From Paramarasmius palmivorus (lineage: Eukaryota > Basidiomycota > Agaricomycetes > Agaricales > Marasmiaceae): DNA of 64,000 bases. Made by a program: the position numbers and the translations under genes. The notes below the pieces were generated by a model. The model did not search any database and was not told the DNA's origin. It was given only the letters and a program-made list of their open reading frames with translations. This document shows, one piece after another, positions 1 to 11,534 of the stretch (position 1 is the stretch's first letter; each line of letters opens with the position of its first letter). The DNA lies in contig JAYKXP010000173.1 in NCBI GenBank assembly GCA_037176845.1, positions 25,460 to 89,459 of the forward strand, written 5' to 3'.

Positions 1-1343
1 TTCCGTAGTCTCCCCTAGGCAGACTCAATCACTCGTACCTCGTGTATAGATCCGTCACTGGTCGTGTCCAGGATTCGATTTTCCTCGGAAGATATTGCGC
101 AGGCATCTACAAACGCGGCTTAAATATTCCAATGAACGTCGGACGAAAATTGCACCGGCGTCTTGTCCGAGGTTGAACCAAACTGGGAGCAGCCAGGATC
201 ATCGGGGTATATGGGGGGAGATTTTTTTCGAACTACGAAGGAGAACGTTGGAGACATTGCCTCATGGTATGTCGTTTCAATTCTGAGTAGCTTTTTTGGC
301 TCATCTATTATCGCTAGCAAAGCAATCTGGAGTATCTCAAGATAAGAACGATTGGGACAGTAACAACGGTCGACACCTTCCGATTTGTTGGTACCAACGC
401 TAATTCGACGCGAACTTCACAAGCAATGAGGCACTGGGTCGAAATGCTGAGTTTTACGCTCTCCTTCTGCCAAAGTTCGAGGGAATATGTAAAAGGATTC
501 TGTGTAAGATATCATGCACTTGGTACCCTTTACAACAGCCAGGATCAGGATGTATCGAGCTACGAAGGGGAGAATATCGGAGGCGTTGACTTGAGTGTGG
601 TGTGTTATTGTTAGCTTTGAGAAGGTTTCTGGCTCTGACGGAATATTATTCATAGAGCTATGTGGAGTCCTTCGATCAGCAAAATGACTTATGTCTCCGT
701 TTTTGCTCTTGAAAAGCCTTTTGGAACACAGATTACCACTCAAAAAGCATTTCGAAAGGTCCTAATGGGCCTGTAGCAATGCTGACCGTAGCCTAAGCCG
801 ACTTGTCGGTGCCAGATGATGCAAGTTTCGCAAGGAATGGAGTACCTAACAGATACCGTCTTACTCAAAGAATCTTGTACTAGGAATTGCGCTACAAAGT
901 CCGTTCTAGGAATCCACGCCAGGAATTGTGGCTGAACTTCTACACTACCCAACATCACCTTCACTTATCAGGCCTGCTAGCGGCGCTAGTGTAAATATCG
1001 CAATATCAGTGTTACGCTTGGAAGCATACCGCAATCGGTATTGCTCGAGAACTTGTAGGGCCGAATGTATTCTCTATGGGACGACTAGCTTTGTGCATCA
1101 ATTTCTAAGATGATCTCTGTGATCTAACTTTTTGAGAAATAGCTCTTGATAATGCTTTGCACACTCATTGGCTAGCCGCAAGGCTGGCTTCATATTTCCC
1201 GGAACATTTGTGCTCCAATCAGAGTCTGTCGGCGAGCAATCGGACCCAAAATGGACGTTACTACTGGGTCCGACTATGGTGGCGCGAAGACATCTTCCAA
1301 CTCCCATAAATACGCTCCGCTTTCTTTGCACCAACAGACTATC
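1..1343. other. Leading intergenic stretch without a recognised gene
   Basis: I see no ORF with family features or a convincing spliced structure. An AT-rich TATA-like string (cataaata, about 1306-1313) lies 30-35 bases before the chosen start of the downstream methyltransferase and may belong to its promoter. The short ORFs here overlap on both strands with no coding character. Confidence 0.5.
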
Positions 1344-3126
1344 ATGGAAACCAACCATCTCATCTCCCTGACTTCGCTCATTACCACCTCCGTCCAAGAA
1401 GTTATCTCGGCATACGGCTCAGCGGGGCAAAATGTGCCAACACTCAACACTGTTGAGCCGGGTCCGTTTGATTCGCTTGCGGTCGACGACGTGCCTGAAG
1501 GGCTCAAACATGCGGTTCAAGTCATCGAAGCAGCCTGCATCCAGTTGATGTATACCGTATCGAGACCGGGTAATATCCTCTTGTCTGTGCGTATCAGCGG
1601 CCCACTCCATGCAGTTACTAATCCCTGTTTTGTTTTACACAGAAAGCAAAGACGCACATGGAGGTAGCATGCCTGAGTATGGTCCTCAGTGCTGGGATTC
1701 CCGACCTTTTGGCCAATCAACCAGAAGGAATGGATGTCAGCGAGCTTGCGCAGGTGTCTGGGTTCACCGCCGGAGCCGAAAAGTTGGAACGGGTCATGAG
1801 ATTTCTGGCTAGTAAACATGTTTTTCGCCAAGGTATGCAATTCGTCGTACTCTCGAGCAGTTGCTAATCAACAGCCTTCAGTGAAACCCGGTGTTTACGC
1901 ACATAACCGACTTAGTATGAAGTTGGTATCGAGGGACGCGATATCAGATGCTGTTGCAGTGTAAGATCCACATCTTTCATGGAATAATAGCACTACCAAC
2001 CGCATTAACCTATCACAAGTTCGCAAGATTATTCCGAAGCTTCTGCACGGCTGTCACAGGCGCTCATGATGCCCGGAGGATACAAGCAAACGGCCTTCCA
2101 ATTGGCAATGGGTTACCGGTTTTTTGACTACTATAGTTTACCTGAGAATAAGGATAGGGAAGAGGTACGGATGTCTGTCTTTGTATTGTTACATGGTGGT
2201 CATCATTTCCACTAGCGGTTCCAGCGCTCAATGAAAGGTTGGGATGAGATCTATGGCCCCGTTGGATATCTTTGCAAGGTATATCCTTGGTCAACTCAGG
2301 CCGCGGGTACCGTCGTATGCGACATCGGAGGTGGAACTGGCTATGTTACCATGGGCCTAATGAAGAAGTATCCGCATCTAAAGCTTGTAATCCAAGATTC
2401 AGCAGAAGTTTTACGGATGGCCAGAGAAGTATGTGTTTAGCAGCTAATACAGAACCGATACTTATATTCTCGATAGTTTTGGGGCAGCAAATATCCTGAG
2501 GCACTTGAAGGAGGACGTGTGGATTTCGTTTCGTTTGATTTCTTCAAGGATGCGGCTCTCGAAAATTGCGATGTTTACTATGTAAGTACCAATGGGTCAT
2601 CGGTATCACCTTGTGCTAACCACATCGTCTCTAGCTCAAATATATACTGTGAGTCCTCTTCTGCTGCCGTTATCTTCATTAATGTGGTGCACCAAAGGCA
2701 TGACTGGAACGACGCGGAATGCGTCACCATATTGAAGAATGTTCGGAAGGCTATGAAACCTGGGAGTCGGGTCATTGTTCGTGAGTATTGCAAAGTGTGT
2801 TCGTGCACTGAATTTTTACATCCAATCGTTTCCTAGACGATGTCGTGGTCCGGAAAGTGTTCAGCTCGGACAACCCTTCCGACCCTGACTTGCCAAGCTG
2901 GGGTTCGTCCGAGGTGAACATGTATGAATATGATATCTTTATGATGGAATTACTTGACGGAAAGGAAAGGACGTTGGAGGAACTCGTTCGGCTTGGGTAT
3001 GGCTTCCTCCATGTTACCATGCCTCCGTAAGACTAACTCTGTGAGCCTAGTGCCCAAAGTGGTTTGGAATTCAAGGAGATGTACCCCGCTGGGGACATGG
3101 CGTTGGTCGAGTTTTCCCCAATGTAA
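1344..3126 (+). CDS. SAM-dependent O-methyltransferase (COMT-like, family 2)
   Basis: Predicted to methylate a hydroxyl group of a small aromatic or secondary metabolite in the cytosol, using S-adenosylmethionine. I read ten exons: 1344-1556, 1643-1832, 1882-1960, 2020-2164, 2216-2428, 2477-2581, 2635-2648, 2698-2780, 2837-2996 and 3051-3126. Together they give an uninterrupted protein of about 425 residues, normal for fungal members. An N-terminal helical dimerisation part is followed by the SAM-binding glycine loop VCDIGGGTGYVT. Then come GRVDFVSFDFF, the catalytic-region motif YILHDWNDAEC (histidine acting as base) and the C-terminal GLEFKEMYPAGDMALVEF. The ATG at 1251 is in frame, but 1344 follows a TATA-like string and gives the usual N-terminus. 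No secondary-metabolite core enzyme is nearby, so the substrate cannot be inferred. Confidence 0.88.
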
Positions 3127-3377
3127 CTTCGGGTTGACGAGATTCCTTCAGTGATGAATTGTTTATTACTGCGAGCTGTATTTGAAATTGTAATATGCCT
3201 CAGTTTATTGCCATTTTTGTCTTTGTGGCTACTTTCGACTAAGCAGAGCGTGAAGCATCGAAGGAGCACTGGTTCAGCGCCAGGTTCCGTGACCGGAGGC
3301 AGCGCCCATAACTATTTCTGTTCAGACGCCAGCGTGTCGTCTTTTTCACTCTTTTCACCACCCAGCCCTTAATAACA

Positions 3378-5136
3378 ATGCCGACGAACGCCAAGCGATC
3401 CTTTACTGGTCACCATACCCTTCTCCCAGCCGTGAAACCTCCCACATTCACCACCGAGCCAGGCTACACCGTCCTGGCATATACCTTTGGTCGTGGATCC
3501 GTCATCTGGAGAATATGGCCAGCCGTCTTTCTTCATACAGCTTTTGCCGCTATAATTGTGTTCTTGGAGATACATGAGCACTTCACTCAACTAGCAATTC
3601 CGAGTGTGATGTTGACTGTGCTGGGAGTAGTGATTGGTTTTGTGATTTCATATCGGGCAATGAGCGGGTGAGTTCTGTGCCTTTTTCATATCTCTATCAC
3701 TGATTATTAAAAATGTTGTAGGTACGACCGATATTGGATGGGTCGAGGTGCTTGGGGGGATGTTATCCGGAATGCGAGGACAATGGGAAGGCTCATCTGG
3801 TTCCATGTTCCTCCAAGATTGAAAGCGAAATCTGAAAATGAGAAGCCGACGACGGAGGAGCTAGCAAAAGTCATGGCAGAGAAAAGAATGGCACTGGACT
3901 TGGTGGAGGGGTTTGCGGTCTCTCTGAAGCACCATTTACGAGGTATGTTATCGAGAACGCGTCAGGATGGTTTTCTTATACCTAGCCTTTGCAGGCGAAA
4001 TCGGAATATACTTTGAAGACTTGTATGATCTAGTCAGACCTTTACACTCTCATATACACCCAGTCCAAGACCGTGTAAACGCTACAGCACTCGCATCGCC
4101 ACCACCAAACCGACTTGCGCACCGAATAGCGTCAAACCCAGGACCCCCTACTTCTTCAAACTCTGTGGACTCTGACCCAGTCATACCACCAATTAACACG
4201 TACGGTACATTCGACCCTAGACTTCGCCGTCAAGCATCCTCAGCTTCATCTCTGAGCCATGACCTCGCACCCTCCCAAACACCTTCCAAAAACATCCGGA
4301 CGGTATTCGGCAATGTTTCCGGGAACCTCATACCCTTCGCTGGTATGTTCAGCGCTGTTGGTCATTGGTTTCGTGGCCGTTCTGGCCCAGACGAATATGT
4401 CTATGTCGGAGACGGTGGCAAACGCATTGGAGTAGGCGGGCAGTAAACACCGTTTACAACCCAAAGAGAAATCTACCCCTCGAGATCTTGCGTTGTTTAT
4501 CCGAGTGGTGCAGCGTTCTCGAAGAGCGAGGTAGTGTGCCTGGGACGAGTTTGGGGGCGTTGATCGGTTCAATTGCTGCGATGGAGGACGCGTTGAGTAC
4601 CCTTGAGAAGATTTTGACTACGCCGTTACCTTTGTGAGTTTTTCAGCTTATTGATGCGTGCCACTGTGGGGTCTCACTCCTATCTAGTGTCTACGCCGTT
4701 CACATCCGACATACGGTCTGGTTATACCTATTTTTCCTGCCGTTCCAGCTCGTCGCCGAGTTCGGCTGGTATACCATTCCAGGAGTATGCATCGCTTCCT
4801 TCATCTACCTAGGATTCCTCGCTGCCGGTGAAGAGAATCGAGCAACCTTTTGGTGAGCATCTTATCTCACCTTCTGCACTTCCCTTGACACATAAACTCT
4901 ACAGGCTACGACGACAACGACCTCGAGCTTGACATGTTTATCCGAGACATTATCCATCTCGACGTCGAGAACCTTAAAAGACAAGATGTCTGAACGCATG
5001 GTTCCCGCCTACTGCGCATCTACCCGAAGGCCATCAAGTTGCTGAAGGACCATCAAATGTGACAGAAAATGGGACCGCGAATGCAGGGAAGAATAGGGAA
5101 CAGAGTGCTACGCTGGTAGATGTTGAGGTGGTGTAA
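3378..5136 (+). CDS. Bestrophin-type (RFP-TM / UPF0187) anion channel, with two apparent frameshifts
   Basis: Membrane anion channel of the fungal bestrophin family. Exon 1 has a transmembrane hairpin (WRIWPAVFLHTAFAAIIVFL, then MLTVLGVVIGFVISYRAMSG). Exon 2 starts YDRYWMGRGAWGDVIRNAR, the family hallmark. Later exons carry LPLEILRCLSEW, EERGSVPGTSLGALIGSI and HIRHTVWLYLFFLPFQLV. Introns are near 3668-3721, 3941-3995, 4343-4442, 4633-4687 and 4853-4904. The variable loop is rich in Ser and Pro. Two single-base disagreements interrupt the last part. One extra A near 4836 turns the expected EEIEQPFG into EENRATFW. One missing A in the A-run near 4977 breaks LKKTRCLNAW. Correcting both would leave one frame to the stop at 5134-5136. 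They are either assembly errors or a damaged allele. Confidence 0.8.
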
Positions 5137-5392
5137 AATTGTGGGAGTATACCCTTGTAGGAAGTATATCAAGTGTTATCTTTATCCGTGTACATACCCC
5201 CTCAGGATTCTAATACATAATTGAGCTGTCCCAGGACCAAGTGAACGACGCCTCGAATCGGACTCCGGAAAGTCTACGATCTCCTGCTCAAGACGTGTAT
5301 CATATACTCACCGCAAAACTCCTTGCACTGCTTCCTCGCTTTTGTCTTTGCCGCTTCCCACTGACTACGGATGCGGGGGTTGTCGAATGCGC

Positions 5393-5400
5393 TATAAAAG
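5393..5400 (+). promoter_or_regulatory. TATA box (tataaaag)
   Basis: A perfect TATAAAAG is followed by about 190 bases of almost pure pyrimidine tract and then CAACAATGG at 5590-5598. This is the usual layout of a strongly expressed basidiomycete core promoter. Confidence 0.55.
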
Positions 5401-5592
5401 AGCAGCTGCTCCGAGCGTTCTCTCCTCATCACATTGGCTTCTATTTCGCTTCCTGCTTTTTAATTCTCTTCTTCGCCCCAACTTTTTTCTTTTTCTTTTC
5501 CTTCTCCTTTTCTTTTTCCTTCTCCTCCTTTTCCCTTTCACTTTCCCCAAGTTCTTCGCCACTTCTTTGTTATTTTTTTCCTTTCTTCAACA

Positions 5593-5736
5593 ATGGCTCT
5601 TGAACCTCCGCAACGTCCCTCTCCCCTTAACGCCCTCATGACCCTCCTACCCATGGCCGTCGCGTTCTACCTCCACTTTTACATCCTCTTCGTTGCGCTG
5701 CTCTTGCACTCGCTCGTTCTCGTCTCGGAGGACTAA
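5593..5736 (+). CDS. Hypothetical 47-residue membrane peptide
   Basis: The ORF begins at the ATG in a good context (caacATGgc) below a TATA box and CT-rich leader. It encodes 47 residues: a short Pro-rich N-terminus (MALEPPQRPS) followed by a long hydrophobic stretch (about residues 16-44) that would form one or two membrane helices. A good intron signal (gtaagt at 5771, gctaac branch, ccag ending at 5821) follows the stop, so the transcript may be spliced in its 3' part or the true gene may continue in another frame. I do not recognise it. The promoter is the stronger evidence; the coding call is tentative. Confidence 0.35.
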   Translation: MALEPPQRPSPLNALMTLLPMAVAFYLHFYILFVALLLHSLVLVSED

Positions 5737-6384
5737 AATCCGTCCAGATCCATGGCTCCCACCCATCACTGTAAGTCATTCATTCCTCGCCCCATGAATG
5801 CCTTTGCTAACGAGTTGTCCAGAATATTTATTCGACTATTTATTCCCAACCAACCAAATACGAAAATCAAAAACGAACGCGTCTATAAAACCAACGGAGC
5901 ATGATATTCGACTATTTATTTGCGAAGCTTCGTTATCAATTGAGGTTCGCATTGATGAGACGACGATTGAAACGTGTTGGGGCTAGGATCATCTGTACCA
6001 CTACTCACGGACACGGACACTCATTCATTTGGACTGTATCTTTACTATTGTCAGTCGTCGGAGGATGGAGGGCACAGAAAGAGGTTCAAACGTGGTTCGA
6101 GTTATGATGTACCCGCATAAACTGAAATACACCGAGTTACAGAAGGCTCGCTTTGATAAAGTATTGACAAGTAACTGAAGGACCTCGCATTGAAAATATA
6201 GGGCTAAACTAAACTTTGTACGATAACAATATTTGGTGATTCTACCGTAATGAACGAAATAAGGGGTATGGGTAAGGTAGTTGAACTATCTCCTGTGGTC
6301 TACCATATTCAGCAAAAAAAGTAAGAAGCAGGTGTAAGGTAGAAGAGTCGAGTGGAATAAATAAAAGTAGAATAAAGGAAGAGA
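5737..6384 (+). other. Probable 3' part of the small transcript, with a duplicated 15-mer
   Basis: It holds an intron-like segment (5771-5821) and two copies of attcgactatttatt about 80 bases apart (near 5829 and 5907). A 68-residue ORF (5901-6107) begins MIFDYLFAKLRYQLRF and has a hydrophobic C-terminal segment WTVSLLLSVVGGW. Whether that ORF is translated cannot be decided. From 6108 to 6384 I see nothing except the 3' flank of SMC5. Confidence 0.3.
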
Positions 6385-9300
6385 TTAATGACTGCTCGAA
6401 GCGCGGGCTTGGCGTTTGAAAGCAACATGACTCTCAATCATTTGCTTCAGGTTGCCCACTTCTATCTGATCGGGAAGCCATTCGCCGTTGGCAACACACA
6501 AAACCTTCATGCGCTCGTGGTAGTTGAGGTCTGGAAGGAGCTTGGGGGTGATGAGGAAGTACTGGCCTGCCGTGTCCTTACAGGTAACGTCAACCATACT
6601 ATTGTGTACGACACGTTCTGCCCGTTGATCCATTCCCTACAACGGACGTTAGAATGATACACAGAACGAGAGAAGGATACGAACTTGGTTGATTTCATCG
6701 ACGAGTGAAAATGGTGTTTTCGCCTCCTCGGTGAGACTCATGAGGTAAAGAATCGTTGTTAATGACCGCTCTCCACCGGATTGTCGTTGACCTGTCAACA
6801 ACTGCAGCTTTTCGTGGTCTCGGAATTTGACCATGATGTCGATGGCCCATTTATCGTAGTCTTCGTTCTCACTGATCCGGATTTCTCCAGCGCAGCCAAT
6901 ACCTGAGATACTGGTGAGTATGATGTACCAGTCCTTCATTTTTACTCCTTACGTTCAAAGGCGGCGGAGAACTTCTCGCCGATGCTACCAATGAGTTTGT
7001 CGAGGGCTGGTTTCCATCTTGCCTTTATACGAAGTGTCAGTTTACAGTAAGCATGACAGAGACCGGTAATAAGACCGGACCTTGGTTGAGTTGATGGTCC
7101 TCTCAATCGACTCTCGGCGGCTATGCTCTCTCTCGAGTGCCGCTTCCGATGCTTCTATCTGTGTATTCGTTAACATCGTGTTTTGAAGAATCGGTCGACA
7201 CACATACCTTTCTCTTCCTGCTCTCGTACTCCTCAACAACACCAGGCCTAGTTTTCGTAGCAAGTTCCAATCTGGCCTTCATCTCTTCTAGGGTCATCTC
7301 CAGCTCTTGAACACCGCGACCATCGTAGTCCTCCGGAGGGGGCGGTGGCGGGTCCCCTTTCCTTACGGCCTCCCGACATTCTTCAGAGTACCGCTGCCGC
7401 ATTTCATTCATACGGCGCCCGTACTCTTTCACTTCTTCCTTAGCGTTCTCGAATGTTTCCCGCAGCTGGCCATGTGCCTCGTCGGCTTCTGCTTTGATGG
7501 CTTTCATTTCCGCTTTCGCTGAAGTGAAGTGCAGGAAGTCAGAACGTGAGTTTGCTGTAAACACGGAACTCACCTTTATCCCATTCCTTTAGCGCAGCTT
7601 GATACTTCTGTTCCTTTCTCTCGCACAATTCGCCCAGGGCAGCCTTCTTTGCTTCAGCTTGTAGATATTCGAGTGCCAAGCGTGTACTTTCAGCCCAGAT
7701 GGGTATTACTGAAGTTGCAAGGTTCTGTGAAACATAAATGTGAGCGATGTACTCAGCGGAAGTGCAAGAGATAGCTACGTACTGCATACTGTTCGGATAG
7801 GGCCATCCGTTCCTTCGTAACATTGAGTTGTTGTCTTTGTAGTCTTTGACGCTCAATGACGGCGGAAGGAGCTCTTCTTTCACGCTCCAGTGAGTCCTTG
7901 GCACGTTCTACGATTTCCGCAACATAGTTTGTCAACGCAGAATACACATGGTAATCACGAACACGTACGATGTCTGGATCCTAAGCGCTGTCATGTTCTG
8001 ATGGTAGGGCTCGTACAGCATTGTTCCTTCGCTCCAAGTCCGCCTGGGTCAGGAAACGTGAGTGACTGGCATATAGCGAGTCAGTTTGATTTTACCTTCT
8101 CCCTATCCAGCACCCTGATATCCTCCGTCAAAGCCTTTGCTTGCTCGACAAGCCTCTCCTCTTCTTCCCTATGAACCGATATCCCCTGTTGCCGTTCTCG
8201 GATATCAGTCTCCAGCTGCTCCTTCCGTTCGTTATCCACATCTACCGAATCGAAGCATCAGCAACGAAGGTCGCTCAAGGAAAAGGTACATACTAGTCCC
8301 AACAAAGTTCCTCGCTTTGTTGATATTACTCGTTGCATTGGTCTTCGCGTGCCTCCCATACCTCGAACGACTGACCTGGTGCAGGGTAAGGCCAGTGATG
8401 AAGCTGCCACCACCAGGAGATCCGCCGGTAGGACGCGAAACAAGGTCCATGGCGCGGTTCACGTCGACGTGTTGATGGGAAGCTATTGCCTGTATGCAAT
8501 GGAGGTATCTGAGTGGATATTGATATTACCGGCTTCGACGCCACATACCGTACGGTGTAATTGGAGTTGAGCAATAAGGTAGGTCCGAAGGCCTTCTGGA
8601 CATTGAACGAAGTCAAGTGCATACCCGTCAAACCCGAGTTCTCTCAGCTAGTGCAACAGGTAAGATTCCTTGCGGACCGAGAAACATTCCTTGACGCACC
8701 TCTTCTCTACTCATCGGTGGAGGTGCTACACCCCTCTCTGCAACCTCTTTCTCCCTAAACCACGTCGCAACCCTCACCTGTCTCCCAAGCGCACCATTCT
8801 TCTCGTTAACAAGGTTATTGAACAAGTCATAGTCTTCCCGGCATTGTGCGACGAACGTCTGCAAAAGCGATTAACACGTCTTTCCGACACAAGCCGAAAT
8901 AGACACCCACCCTCATGCTCAACCCCCCGAAACAACTCTCAACACCGTCGACAAAACGCTGATCGACAGTCACCGAAAGAAATGGTGGCTCTAGTATTGG
9001 CTGTTGGAACTTATCCTGATTGTTCCGCAGCCAGACAACCGTATCGTGACAATCCCGATCCCAGCGGTAGAGCGCTTGCATCTTCCTGCCGTCGACAGTG
9101 TTCAGTTGACGTAAACTATGAGTTAGAAATTAGCCGAGGTGATACGAAATGCGTGAAGGAGAGTGAAGACGTACTTGGCTTCGAGATTGGATATTTCGTG
9201 TTCCACGCCGCTTCTGTCACGTATCGCGGCTTCAACTTGTGCATCGATTTCACTGGCACGTTCTCTCAGAATGTTTTTTCGGCGCCTGTTGTCCTTCTAT

Positions 9301-11184
9301 ACGTAGCATTGTAGCTGGTTAACACCCGGACAGGGCAAAAAGCGAAAGCAATGAACACTTACCAACTCATCCAAAAGGCCTTGCGCTGTATCCGAAGGTC
9401 CAGGTTCAGCCAACTTGCGTTCGAGGTCGGTAATATCATCCTGTAGCGTCTTGATCCTATCTTGACGGGACTTCTTCGCGTGTTTCGACTTCTTCAATAT
9501 CCTCAGCGAGCCGGTCAAACCTCTCTTTCTGTCATTGCCATGTATATCAGTTGGAGAAACAATAACTAGTAAGAAAGACATACGAGTCTGCTGTTCTCGT
9601 TCCACTTTGTTTGCATCTCAGAAAATCGATCTCTAACGGCTTTCTTCTTGCTATCTCGCCGAGTGCCGAGTTGCTCGAGTTCCTGCGTAAGCGCGCTATT
9701 AACGAGACGCGTCAGTTCCATAACAAGTTTAACATGAAGCCTGAAATTATTTACTTGTACAGCTGACGCGCAGGCGCGTTCCTCTGTTCCAGTCGACGCA
9801 CTTTCTCTGTTAATCGCTGCCTTTCAGCTTTCGCGATATGGTATCTGTCAGAGATTTCATCTAGTTGAGCGACAGGAAGTAGGATGTTGAGTTTGTCGAT
9901 CTACATGGAGTGAACATTAACGTGAATCAAAGGGATTTTGTGAATGAGCCCGATGCCTACCTCTTCTTCAATCTTCTTGCGCTTCATTGTATCTCTGAAC
10001 TTCGTTTTCAATCGCCGAGTTACGATGTTTCAATTGATCTAGATCGCTCTGTTCCGTTTGGATTTTCTGGAGACACGATTAACCCATGCACGACGTGGAA
10101 ATGTGGAGGAGCTTACTAGTAACACCTCCCTATGGTCACGGCCGACAGTGATAAGGGTGTCATGCCACATCATTGAGACTTGGTTCACCAGCTGCGCGTT
10201 GGGTTTCTTTTAGGAGCTGCTGTGGTGACATCATTGCGAACGAGGATACTTTGTCCTGGGGAAGGAACGTGCTATAACGGAGAAACCTTAGACAAGATGG
10301 CGGCAACAAAAACGCGAAGATACATACCATAGGTTGCTGATCTGAACGTTAAGCAGTGCCATCTTAGTGTTGACCTCCTTCCCTGTCGCCGGCCTTCCGT
10401 TCAGGGAAAAGGTATTGGTAGCTGCTGTAGCTGACAGTGTTCGCCGGATGACGAGGTTCGGTTGATCCTTGAGACCTTTCAGTTCGATCTCGATGAACCC
10501 GTTCTCTTTGTCGTTTTTGACAAAAGACTGAATCTTCTCTGCACGACCGAGAATCTGCATGATGTGGCATTGAGTTACCAGTGCCCAGAAAAACGCGACT
10601 TTTTTTTCACGTACCGCAGGCGACCAGTTCAACCCTAAAGCAATTGCGCAGGCAATACTACTCTTTCCCGTGCCATTCGGACCAATAATCATGTTGAGGT
10701 ATGGTCCGCATTTGAAGTTGGCCGTGTCGTATGTCAAAAAGTTTTCTAGCTGGATACGAACGATTTGACCGGGTATAAAACTATTAAAAAGGTCATACTA
10801 AGCTCCAATAAGACGCGAAAAAATACAATAGACGTACCTATCTGTACTATCCCTAGGATGAGTTTTCACTTGGACGCGAACTTCTTCTGCCTTTTGTGTT
10901 TGAGAACGTGGGTGACTCGCTCCTTCAGTGTTGGCTCTAGCGCGTTTTCGTCCTTTGGGAGACCCGTCTTCAACGGCATCCACATCATGCAGACTGTCAT
11001 CAACGTCACCCTCAGCATCTCTATCAGAAGTCTCTTCTAATTCGGCATCTTTCGCACGCCCCTTGCCTTTGTTCTTGCCGACAACGACGGGTTGGGAGGT
11101 GGATGGGCCAGAGTGGGTGATGTCGTGATTTTCTTTGGAGGAATCTGTGTCTGGAGAGGGTGAATGGACGGTGCGACGCGCCAT
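6385..11184 (-). CDS. smc5: SMC5, structural maintenance of chromosomes protein 5
   Basis: Core ATPase of the nuclear SMC5/6 complex, which acts in recombination repair and replication-fork stability. From the start at 11184: an acidic, low-complexity N-tail with KKxxGR-type basic patches. Next are the Walker A loop GPNGTGKSS (10657-10683), TFLPQDKVSSFAMMSPQQLL (near 10200-10265, an SMC5-specific block), a long coiled coil and a hinge with EPPFLSVTV and VEACF-like residues (near 8930-9010). The second coiled coil, the signature QSGGERS (6763-6783), Walker B FSLVDE (6694-6711) and NQGMDQRAERVVHN complete it. Many short introns interrupt it. One extra base near 10169 breaks the expected SLNDWHDTLITVG, which is surprising in an essential gene and probably an assembly indel. 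Start choice rests on the first ATG of the reading frame that leads into the head domain. Confidence 0.9.
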
Positions 11185-11534
11185 TTGGTCGCGGGGTGAG
11201 TTCTCGCGTCGTTGTCAGTTGGGGACAAAGACGAGTTTCAGAGTTCACGTGGGAAACTTGAGGGTAGGCTAAAGCCTAAGTGCGGGCCGATAGTCCGTTG
11301 TCTGGAACCGGTGGCCGAAACAGGACCGGCGCTTGAAAACGTCTAAGGCGCAGAGACTTGACATGCATCCAACATGCATCGCGACTAGTGATAAGTAATC
11401 CCATGGCCAGCCACGTACTATTTATGCTATATATGTATACACAGATCTATAGATACATAATGCAATTAGACAACTATATGATAACCAAGAAAGCAAAGAT
11501 ATCCAACAAACAACTTGCAACGAGTCTATCCACT
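11185..11534. other. Spacer between SMC5 and the DUF6697-like array
   Basis: About 350 bases upstream of SMC5 and downstream of copy A. No gene or clear element is seen; an AT-rich part (11420-11480) is probably the 3' flank of copy A. Confidence 0.4.

Noticed and set aside
1251..1343. Upstream in-frame ATG (1251) as start of the O-methyltransferase
   Set aside because: The TATA-like string at 1306-1313 lies downstream of it, and the extra 31 residues are polar without family similarity; 1344 is preferred, though 1251 cannot be excluded.
4836..4990. Bestrophin as a true pseudogene
   Set aside because: The two indels cancel, the tail after them remains open and family-like, and similar indels occur in other conserved genes; kept as CDS with a caution.
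8670..9314. 214-codon plus-strand ORF
   Set aside because: It lies antisense over SMC5 hinge exons, which carry recognisable family motifs on the minus strand.
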